The notes below the pieces were generated by a model. The model searched no databases. It saw nothing but the letters and a program-made list of their open reading frames with translations, and was not told where the DNA came from. Both the position numbers and the translations under genes were made by a program. Shown here piece after piece: positions 9,161 through 18,500 of a stretch of 64,000 bases of DNA (position 1 is its first letter; each line of letters begins with the position of its first letter). The stretch is taken from assembly GCA_041391965.1 (NCBI GenBank), contig JAWKMZ010000003.1:62001-126000 (forward strand), given 5' to 3'. The stretch comes from JAWKMZ01 sp041391965. GTDB lineage: Bacteria; Bacteroidota; Bacteroidia; Flavobacteriales; Flavobacteriaceae.

Positions 9161-9168
9161 CAAATGTA
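9161..9168 (-). promoter_or_regulatory. -7 promoter element of the thr operon
   Basis: The minus strand reads TACATTTG, a perfect TAnnTTTG match, 18 bases before the leader ATG and about 210 bases before thrA. A TTTT about 18 bases further upstream is the only weak -33 candidate. Location upstream of the leader ORF fits an attenuated operon. Confidence 0.55.
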
Positions 9169-9245
9169 TTATTTTTACAGAAATAAAAAAATATAAAGTC
9201 TTTTTTTAGAGTAACAAACCCTTTTTTTCGTTAAAAAAACCAAAA

Positions 9246-10838
9246 ATGAAAATATTTTCAAAAGAACAAATTTATGAAGGCGATAAGCTGACCGCCAAAA
9301 AACAGCATATTACGTCCACTGAACTTATGGAGCGTGCAGGAATCCAAATTTTTAATTGGATTCATAAACGAATGCAAGGTGCGCAAGTGCCCATTCATGT
9401 GTTTTGTGGCATTGGCAACAATGGAGGTGATGGTTTGGTTTTGGCAAGGTGCTTAATAAATTATGGCTATAACGTGCATACTTATATTGTTAATTATAGT
9501 GATAAGCGTTCTAAAGATTTTTTAATTAATTATGACCTGATTAAACAAGCTACAAAAGAATGGCCAACACTGTTATGTAAAGACGATGATTTTCCGGTAA
9601 TAGCTCCAGAAGATATTATTGTAGATGCTGTTTTTGGTATTGGATTGAATAGGCCAACCGATTTATGGGTTAAAAACTTGTTTCAACATTTTAAAACATC
9701 AAAAGCGTTTACCCTTTCTATTGATATTCCTTCAGGTTTAGAAACAGATAAAGTGCCTAAAGATGAAAATGATGTGGTTTGGGCTGCCTATACATTGAGC
9801 TTCCAATCGCCTAAATTGGTGTTTTTTTTACCAGAAACCGCTAAATATACTGTGCAATGGGAAATCTTAGATATTGGTATTGACCCTGAATTTTTGTACA
9901 CCACACCAACAGATGTGGAGCTTGTTGGCAAATTTGAAATGCTACCAGCTTACAAACCAAGAGATAAGTTTGCTCATAAAGGACTATTTGGACATAGTTT
10001 GATTATTGGAGGTAGTTATGGTAAAATTGGCGCTGCAATTTTGGCAAGTAAAGCTGCTTTAACTTCAGGTGCTGGCTTGGTAAGTGCTTATGTTCCAAAA
10101 TGTGGCTATATACCTTTGCAAAGCAGTTTTCCAGAATGTATGGTTATAACAGATGTTGAAGAAGAATTTATTTCAAAAATTAATTTTGATTTGGAGCCAT
10201 CAGCTATTGGCATAGGTATCGGACTTGGAACACAAGATAAAACGATTACCGCTTTTGAAACTTTTTTAAAAACCAATAAAACACCTTTAGTTATTGATGC
10301 TGATGGTATTAATATCTTATCAAAAAAGAAAACCTTATTAAAATTAGTACCACCACAAACCATCTTGACACCACATTCAAAAGAGTTGGAGCGTTTGATA
10401 GGGAAGTGGACGGACGATTTTGACAAACTAAAAAAAGTAAAAGCCTTTTCTAAAAAACACCAATTTATTGTTGTTTTAAAGGGCGCTAATACTATCACTG
10501 TTTTTGAAAACAATCTGTATGTTAATGCCACAGGAAATCCTGGGCTTGCCACTGCTGGTACAGGTGATGTGTTGACAGGAATAATTACAGGATTTTTATC
10601 TCAAGGTTATGAGCCTTTAATTGCAACTTTATTTGCAGTGTATTTGCATGGAAAGGCGGCTGATATTGCAGTTGAAGATTTTGGTTACCAAAGCTTATTG
10701 GCAAGTCATGTTATTGAGTATTTGGGCGAAGCTTATATAGATTTATTCAAACAACCAGAGTTGCCAAAGCAAGAAGAAGATGATAATGACGATGATGCTA
10801 ACGAACAAGACGTTACAGAAAACAAAGAAGCCACTTAA
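9246..10838 (+). CDS. nnr: Bifunctional NAD(P)H-hydrate epimerase / ADP-dependent dehydratase
   Basis: A 530-residue repair enzyme that restores damaged hydrated NADH and NADPH. The N-terminal YjeF_N epimerase domain (about 1-215) carries GIGNNGGDGLVLAR (55-68) and IPSGLETD. The C-terminal ribokinase-like dehydratase domain (about 225-500) carries TPHSKELERL, VLKGANTI and the catalytic-Asp loop AGTGDVLTGI. The extreme C-terminus is a strongly acidic tail (EEDDNDDDANEQD), unusual but not domain-disrupting. It is a single-gene unit divergent from the thr operon. A terminator stem-loop overlaps its stop codon. Confidence 0.95.
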   Translation: MKIFSKEQIYEGDKLTAKKQHITSTELMERAGIQIFNWIHKRMQGAQVPIHVFCGIGNNGGDGLVLARCLINYGYNVHTYIVNYSDKRSKDFLINYDLIKQATKEWPTLLCKDDDFPVIAPEDIIVDAVFGIGLNRPTDLWVKNLFQHFKTSKAFTLSIDIPSGLETDKVPKDENDVVWAAYTLSFQSPKLVFFLPETAKYTVQWEILDIGIDPEFLYTTPTDVELVGKFEMLPAYKPRDKFAHKGLFGHSLIIGGSYGKIGAAILASKAALTSGAGLVSAYVPKCGYIPLQSSFPECMVITDVEEEFISKINFDLEPSAIGIGIGLGTQDKTITAFETFLKTNKTPLVIDADGINILSKKKTLLKLVPPQTILTPHSKELERLIGKWTDDFDKLKKVKAFSKKHQFIVVLKGANTITVFENNLYVNATGNPGLATAGTGDVLTGIITGFLSQGYEPLIATLFAVYLHGKAADIAVEDFGYQSLLASHVIEYLGEAYIDLFKQPELPKQEEDDNDDDANEQDVTENKEAT

Positions 10839-10851
10839 AAAGTGGCTTCTT
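10825..10851. terminator. Bidirectional terminator between nnr and the TlpA-like gene
   Basis: A perfect 11-bp stem (AAGAAGCCACT / AGTGGCTTCTT) with a TAAAA loop. The nnr TAA stop sits in the 3' edge of the left arm and loop. It lies between convergent genes, so it likely serves both; the U-tract is weak on both sides. Confidence 0.75.
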
Positions 10852-10872
10852 AAAATTAGTTGCTATGTCTTA

Positions 10873-11907
10873 TTATATTTTTAACTCATTAAACAATTCA
10901 ATAAGTTTATCACTTGATGGTCTTGGAGCATCAGCACTCACAATATTTCCATCAGGATCTAACAAAATAAATCTCGGAATTCCGTTGATTTTATAATTTT
11001 TAACAAAATCTGAATTCCAGTTATTATCTGAAAGTAGTTGGATACCACCTAATTCTTTATCAGCAATCATAGCTTTCCATTTTTCTTTGGCAACGTCCAT
11101 ACTTCCACCACCAGTACGTCTTTCATCATCAACAGAAATACTTACAAACTGAATATTTTTGCCTTCATAAGCTTCTTCAACCTTTTTTAAATAAGGAATT
11201 TCGGCTTTACATGGTCCACACCAAGTAGCCCAAACATCAATATAAACATATTTGCCTTTTAAGTCAGCCAATGATGTAGTGCCACCTTTATAATTTTCGT
11301 AATTTTCAAAAATTGGTGATGGTGTGCCTTTAGGAAAAGCTTCTCTTAATGCAATAGCACCTGCAAAATAGTTTTTATACATATGGAGCATAGGTTCTAA
11401 ATCTTTCGTTGCATTTTGCATTAGTAAACTGTCAATTCCAGTTTTAGACGTGTAAAACTCGTTAAGCTGTGTTTTGATGTGATCCATTTCAGAATTTAGT
11501 CCATCAGATGTTAAGCTGCTCAATTTGTCTTGATCTAACAATTTTTCTTCCAATAAAGCCTTCTCTGCAAGAAAATTGTTGTCTTCGGCACCAATACCAG
11601 AAAATTTTATGCTTTCATCAAATTGTTTGGCATCCATATTTAAATTGATGTCAAAACCGTTTTTCAAAAATACTGAGGTTGATTCTGTACCATCATAAAG
11701 GTTATAAACTCCTGGTTCTACTTTTAATGTGTCTTTAAATGTTCCATCATTATTCACATGAATCGTTTTAGAAAAAGTACGAGTTCTTAAAACGATAGAG
11801 TCACTATTTTTATTAATAATTTTCCCTGAAAAAGTCACATAATTTTTAGGTTCTTGCTTGCATGCAACAATTGAAATTGCGCATAATAATAAAAGTAATT
11901 GTTTCAT
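10873..11907 (-). CDS. TlpA-like thioredoxin-fold lipoprotein with DUF4369-type N-domain
   Basis: A 344-residue envelope thiol-disulfide protein. ATG 11907 gives a lipoprotein signal (MKQLLLLLCAISIVAC), with C16 as the predicted lipidated cysteine; the ORF could extend 14 residues upstream, but that would bury the signal. A beta-rich DUF4369-like domain (about 22-115) is followed by a helical linker. The thioredoxin domain has WATWCGPCKAE (C230, C233) and a later cis-Pro region GIPRFIL. Such Bacteroidota proteins are thought to reduce or isomerise exported disulfides; the partner is unknown. It is monocistronic, facing nnr. Confidence 0.88.
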   Translation of the reverse strand: MKQLLLLLCAISIVACKQEPKNYVTFSGKIINKNSDSIVLRTRTFSKTIHVNNDGTFKDTLKVEPGVYNLYDGTESTSVFLKNGFDINLNMDAKQFDESIKFSGIGAEDNNFLAEKALLEEKLLDQDKLSSLTSDGLNSEMDHIKTQLNEFYTSKTGIDSLLMQNATKDLEPMLHMYKNYFAGAIALREAFPKGTPSPIFENYENYKGGTTSLADLKGKYVYIDVWATWCGPCKAEIPYLKKVEEAYEGKNIQFVSISVDDERRTGGGSMDVAKEKWKAMIADKELGGIQLLSDNNWNSDFVKNYKINGIPRFILLDPDGNIVSADAPRPSSDKLIELFNELKI

Positions 11908-12236
11908 TGTATATTTTTTAGTTATCCAAAAATAAGAGTTTGAAATCATATTTTAGTATTTAAAATAAATTTTATTTTATTATTAACAGTACAGCTATAA
12001 AATTTGTATATAACAATGCTAAATACTTATCAAATAATTGATTTATTGTGTATTAAAACCCTTTTTTTAGTGTCAAAAAATTAATTATAAGGATAAAAAT
12101 TGATTAAAATTTGTAAAATAAGCAAACAAATCATTTACATTTTATCGATGAATTTTGCATAGAAAAAGAATAGCTTTTCGATTAAAAGCAAAAAAAATTG
12201 ATTAACTGTTTAATATAAAAAAAAATGTTAAATTTA
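11908..12236. other. AT-rich intergenic stretch with no recognised gene
   Basis: About 330 bases between the TlpA-like gene and the promoter of the giant surface-protein gene. It is very A/T-rich, with poly-A/T runs and many stops in every frame. I find no tRNA, convincing ORF or strong hairpin. It may contain the promoter of the minus-strand lipoprotein, but no TAnnTTTG match stands out. Confidence 0.5.
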
Positions 12237-12268
12237 TTTGGCAGTCAGTATTTTAAAATATACTTTTG
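12237..12268 (+). promoter_or_regulatory. Promoter of the giant HYR-like protein gene
   Basis: TTTG (12237-12240), a 20-base spacer and TACTTTTG (12261-12268) match both parts of the Bacteroidota sigma promoter (-33 TTTG, -7 TAnnTTTG) at ideal spacing. It implies transcription starting near 12274, about 300 bases before the start codon. Confidence 0.65.
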
Positions 12269-12573
12269 AAAGTAAGTAGATGAAATTTAGTTTTATTTAC
12301 TCGGTATAAATAATACTTTTTTTGAAAGTAGTTTTACACCTCTTACCAAAAAAATTGTTTGATAGCACAACAATTGATTATTAGCACATTTATTATTTTT
12401 TGAATAGTATATCTATTTGAAGCAAGAGTTGGTTTGTTTGACTTTGCAGTTTAACACATCAATAACGTTTGGCCCCAAACCTACGTACTCATAAGCGACC
12501 ACTTTTGTAAGGTATTGGCAATTTTATTGCCATCAATAAATGTTAAGATAATTTTAATTTAAAACCAAATGTT
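12269..12573 (+). promoter_or_regulatory. Long 5' leader (about 300 nt) of the giant protein mRNA
   Basis: Predicted untranslated region between the promoter and ATG 12574. It contains a nine-codon upstream ORF (12280-12309, MKFSFIYSV) and a hairpin TGGCAA-TTTTA-TTGCCA (12516-12532) about 40 bases before the start. No known riboswitch consensus is recognised. Length and conserved-looking structure suggest post-transcriptional control, by inference only. Confidence 0.35.
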
Positions 12574-15500
12574 ATGTTTATGAGCAATTTTACCCGAAGT
12601 GGTGGACGCGCCAATTTTTGGCAAGCCACCAGTAATTTATCGTGTTGTAGCATTGATTCTTTTACAAAACAACTTAAAGGCATAAAGGCATTCGCTTTTT
12701 TAGCCCTTTTCTTGTTTAGTATAAGTTCGGTGCTCGGACAGTCAACAGAAAGAACGTCTTTCTATAATTTATGTATTAACAATGTGCCATCTGGTCCTTC
12801 TGAAGCAGATGTTGCAGCTATGTTTGCAAGTCAGTGTCCTAATGATGACGCTTACGTTGTAAAATCATCAGTTTTATCTGGTGATAACTGTGATTGGCAA
12901 GTTATATATACATATGATGTTAAATGCGGCGAGTTTGAGACTCAAATTAAGATTTTAATGATTGGTGGCGATAGAACTGCACCAACATTAAATTCAGGAG
13001 CACAAATTCCAGAAAATCAAGAAAATCTGAATTTGTGTTTCAGTGCAATTCCTGAAGGACCATCAGAGGCTGATATTGCCGCATTGTACTCTGACAACTG
13101 TACCAGTGTTAATGTGACTAAAACAGGAACACCATCTGGAACAGATTGTGAATGGAGTGTAACTTACACATATACTATTGTGGATGATTGTGGAAATGCA
13201 GCTCCAAATGTTGAAATCACTTATAGTGGTGGTGATACAAAAGCACCTAAGCTTAAAAAAGGCTCCACAATTCCTCAAGGAGATTTGAATGTAAACGCAT
13301 GTTTCTTAAACAAATCTCAAGGACCAACTGAAGCTGAAATTGCTGCTTTATATCAAGATAACTGCAGCAGTGAAATTACAGTTGTAAAAACATCATACTC
13401 TAAAGGTACTGATTGTAAATGGTTAGCAATTTATGATTATACTATTAGTGATGCTTGTGGTAATTTTGCACCACCAATAAAAATAACATACCAAGGTAGA
13501 GATATGGACGCTCCAACACTTAATGGAGTTCCACAAGATATTACAGTAAATTGTATTGATGAAATTCCAAATCCTAAAAAAGTTTCTGCGACAGATAATT
13601 GTGCTCAAAACTTAGGCAAAGTTAGCTATAGTCAAGATTCTAGTAATTTAGGGTTAGCCTGTGCAGGTGGAACTGTTGTTAGAACTTGGACAATTTCTGA
13701 CCCTTGTGGTAATACAACTACTGCTTCTCAAACCATTACAGTATTGCCTGCTCCAGAAGCTGAATTTAGTACACCTCAAGATTATACAATTAGTTGTGAT
13801 GAAGTGCCAAACTTTCAGCCAATACCTTTACACTATAGTAATGGAATAGAAGCTGGTGCTTGTGCAATTAATGGTGATGCACAAGGAACTTATGAGCCAT
13901 TTGCAGGTTCTTGTGGTTCTTTTGTTGTTAATTATACATTTTCTGATGCTTGTGAACGCACAATTAATGCAAGTTTAACTGTAACAGTAGTTGATAATAC
14001 ACCTCCTGTTGTGACACCTGCTCAAGATATGACTGTTCAATGTGATGGTCAAGGAAATGTAGATGCTTTAGCAGCATGGTTAGCTTCTAATGGTGGTGCT
14101 ACAGGTACAGATACCTGTTCAGATGTGACTTGGACCAATAACTTTACAGCCTTGTCTGATGATTGTGGTGCTACAGGTTCAGCAACCGTTGAGTTTACAG
14201 CGCATGATGCTTGTGGTAATACAGAAAAAACATCTGCAACATTTACAATTGTAGATACTGAAAACCCTTCTATTGATGAAGTTGCACATGATATGACTGT
14301 TGAATGTGATGGCCAAGGAAATGCAGATGCTTTAGCAGCATGGTTGGCTTCTAATGGTGGTGCCGAAGCTTCTGATAATTGTTCGGGAGTGACTTGGTCT
14401 AACAATTTCCAAGCATTATCTGATGGTTGTGGAGCAACGGGTTCTGCAACAGTCGTATTTTTAGCTACAGATGCTTGTGGTAACAGTTCCAAAACAATAG
14501 CAACTTTTACCATTGAAGATACCACTGCTCCAGATGTTGTTCCTGCCCAAGATATGACTGTAGACTGTGATGGCCAAGGAAATACAGAGGCTTTAGCAGC
14601 TTGGTTAGCATCTAATGGTGGCGCAACTGCTACTGATGCATGTTCTGATGTTACTTGGTCAAATAATTTTGATGGTTTATCAGATGGTTGCGGTGCAACT
14701 GGCTCTGCAACTGTTGAATTTACTGCAACAGATGCTTGTGGTAATGATACAAAAACATCGGCTACTTTTACAATTAGAGACATTAACAGTCCGCCTATTA
14801 CATTAGCAGCTCAAGATATGACTGTAGAATGTGATGGTCAAGGAAATACAGAAGCTTTAGCAGCTTGGTTAGCTTCTAATGGAGGTGCAAGTGCTTACGA
14901 TCTTTGTTCTGAAATTACTTGGTCTAATGACTTTGAAGCTTTATCTGATGATTGTGGCGCTACAGGATCAGCTACAGTAATGTTTACGGTGTCTGATGAA
15001 TGTGGAAACAGTTCTTCAACTACTGCAACCTTTACAATTGAGGACACAACACCTCCTTCTATTGAGCCAGCATCTGATATGACTGTTCAATGTGATGGTG
15101 CAGGAAACCTAAAAGATTTACAAGACTGGTTAGCTGCTAATGGTGGCGCTTCTGCTTCAGACTCTTGTTCTGAGGTTTATTGGTCGAATGACTTTACAGC
15201 TTTATCTGACGATTGTGGAGCTACAGGTTCAGCTACAGTAACATTTACTGTTGAAGATGCTTGTAAGAATATGACTAGTACTACGGCTACTTTCACTATT
15301 GTAGATACTATTAACCCTTCTATTGATTTAGAAGCTCAAAATATGACTGTAGAATGTGATGGTCAAGGAAATGCAGACGCTTTAGCAGCTTGGTTAGCTT
15401 CTAATGGTGGTGCAGCTGCCTCTGATGGATGTTCAGGTGTAACTTGGTCTAATGACTTTACAGCATTATCTGATGATTGTGGTGCAACAGGCTCAGCCTT

Positions 15501-18500
15501 AGTTGTATTTACAGCACATGATGATTGTGGTAACACGTCTAAAACATCAGCAACCTTTACAATAGTTGATACAACAGCACCAACTATTACTGATGCTGAA
15601 GATATGACAGTAGAATGTGATGGACAAGGAAATGTAGAAGCACTTAACGCTTGGTTAGCCAACTATGGTGGAGCCACTGCAGAAGATACGTGTTCAGGTG
15701 TGACTTGGTCAAATAATTTTGAAGCTTTATCTGATGATTGTGGTGCAACTGGTTCAGCAACTGTTGAATTTACAGCAACTGATGATTGTGGTAATTATTC
15801 AAAAACATCAGCTACTTTTACTATTGTGGATACAACTGCACCAACTATTACTGATGCTGAAGACATGACAGTAGAATGTGATGGACAAGGAAATGTAGAA
15901 GCACTTAACGCTTGGTTAGCCAACTATGGTGGAGCTACTGCAGAAGATACGTGTTCAGGTGTGACTTGGTCAAATAATTTTGATGGTTTGTCTGATGATT
16001 GTGGTGCTACAGGTTCAGCAACTGTTGAATTTACAGCAACTGATGATTGTGGTAACTATTCAAAAACATCAGCTACCTTTACTATAGTAGACACTACAGC
16101 TCCAGGATTTGAAGTTGAAGCACAAGATATGACCGTTGAATGTGATGGTCAAGGAAATGCAGATGCTTTAGCAGCTTGGTTGGAAAGTAATGGAGGGGCT
16201 TTAGCTTATGATAATTGTTCTGGTGTTACTTGGACAAATGACTTTACAGCTTTATCCGATGATTGTGGTGCAACAGGTTCAGCAACTGTTGAATTTACAG
16301 CAACCGATGATTGTGGTAACAATTCTAAAACATCAGCCACGTTCACTATAGTAGATACTACAGCACCTACGTTTACCTATGTGCCAGAAAATCTTTTATT
16401 AGAATGTGATGAAACCGCACCTGAAGGTAATGCTACTGCAGGTGATACATGTGGTGATACTTCGGTAACGTATCAAGATTATACAGTTAATACACCTTGG
16501 ACTGCTTTTGAACAAGGAAATGGTACTGTTGATTTTAGTAATTTGCCAAGTGGATTTACCGCAACAGGTTCTAATAACTCAGGTGTAAGTGATTCATATT
16601 TTACTGTAGGTTTAACAACTGTTACCAACGTAACCATTTCTTTTGATTGGAGTTTTTCATCAAATGATACAGGTGGTGTATTTGATCCATTAGTGGTTAT
16701 TGTTAATAATCAATATGGTGAATTATATAGTGGAAGTAATTCTACAGCATCAGGATCTTTCTCTCAAAGTTTCCCAGCTGGAACTACTTTTGGAATAGGT
16801 ATTTTGACAGAAGATGATATTTTTGGAAGTGCGAGTGTGGTAATCAGTAATATAAATATTTCGGTTGCACCATACGAATGTCCATTGACAGATGCCTTTA
16901 TACGTCAATTTACAGCAACAGATGCTTGTGGTAATACATCAATTGCAAATCAGGTGATTGCTTTCCAAGACACTACTGCACCAGTTATTGAGCCTCAAGC
17001 TCAAGACATGACTGTTGAGTGTGATGGACAAGGTAATCAAGCAGCATTAGAGGCATGGTTAGCTTCTAATGGAGGTGCATCAGCAACAGATAATTGTTCT
17101 GAAATTACTTGGTCTAATGACTTTGAAGCCTTATCTGATGATTGTGGTGCAACAGGTTCCGCTACAGTAACGTTTACTGTTACAGATGCTTGTGGAAATG
17201 CTTCTACAACATCAGCAACCTTTACAATAGTTGATACAACAGCACCAACTATTACTGATGCTGAAGATATGACAGTAGAATGTGATGGACAAGGTAATGT
17301 AGAAGCACTTAACGCTTGGTTAGCCAACTATGGTGGAGCCACTGCAGAAGATACGTGTTCAGGTGTGACTTGGTCAAATAATTTTGACGGTTTATCTGAT
17401 GATTGTGGTGCAACTGGTTCAGCAACTGTTGAATTTACAGCAACTGATGATTGTGGTAACCATTCTAAAACATCAGCCACTTTCACTATAGTTGATACAA
17501 CAGCACCAACTATTACTGATGCTGAAGATATGACAGTAGAATGTGATGGGCAAGGTAATGTAGAAGCACTTAACGCTTGGTTAGCCAACAATGGTGGAGC
17601 TACTGCAGAAGATACGTGTTCAGGTGTGACTTGGTCAAATAATTTTGACGGTTTATCTGATGATTGTGGTGCTACAGGTTCAGCAACCGTTGAATTTACA
17701 GCAACTGATGATTGTGGAAACCATTCTAAAACATCAGCAACCTTTACTATTGTTGATACAACTGCACCAGACATTACAGACGCTGCAGATATGACAGTAG
17801 AATGTGATGGTCAAGGTAATGTGGAAGCACTTAACGCTTGGTTAGCAAACCATGGAGGTGCAACTGCTGAAGATACGTGTTCAGGTATTACTTGGACTAA
17901 TGACTTCACAGCCTTATCCGATGATTGTGGTGCAACAGGTTCAGCAACCGTTGAATTTACAGCAACCGATGATTGTGGAAATTATTCTAAAACATCAGCT
18001 ACTTTCACTATTGAAGATACAACCTTGCCAGTATTGATTGGTCAATTACCAGTGGGTGAGTCTAATGTAAATGCTTGTTTTGCTAATATGCCTCAAAGTT
18101 TGAGCGAAGCAGAAATGGCAGCATTGTACTCTGATGGTTGTAGTGGTATTGTTGTTACAAAAACATCTGTACCATTAGGTGATGATTGTTCTTGGTCAGT
18201 ATTACACAGATATGTGATTTCTGATGAGTGTGGTAATGAATTGCCTCCAGTGAAAGTATATTTCTGGGGTGGTGATAAAACAGCACCTGCTTTAGTTGAT
18301 GGTGCCCAAGTACCACAAGGTCAATTAGACATGGAAGCTTGTTACAATGCAATTCCAGAAGCACCAAGTATTGATGATATTAGAGCTTTATATGCTGATA
18401 ATTGTGGTGGTGACGTAATTGTTACTAGCAAAAACAGTGTTACAGGCGATAATTGTTCATGGGATGCAACCTACACCTATACGATTATGGATGGTTGTGG

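Noticed and set aside
10106..10552. 148-codon antisense ORF within nnr
   Set aside because: It lies wholly over a well-supported conserved gene and shows no domain.
11908..12236. Long AT-rich region as a replication origin
   Set aside because: No DnaA boxes recognised and no dnaA, dnaN or rpmH neighbours; gyrA nearby is not sufficient.
14049..17774. Long antisense ORFs across the repeat arrays
   Set aside because: They mirror the repetitive codon use of the sense gene and have no start context, signal or homology.
14008..18027. Regularly spaced repeats suggesting a CRISPR array
   Set aside because: Units are 261 bp, in frame and coding, with no short repeat-spacer structure and no cas genes.
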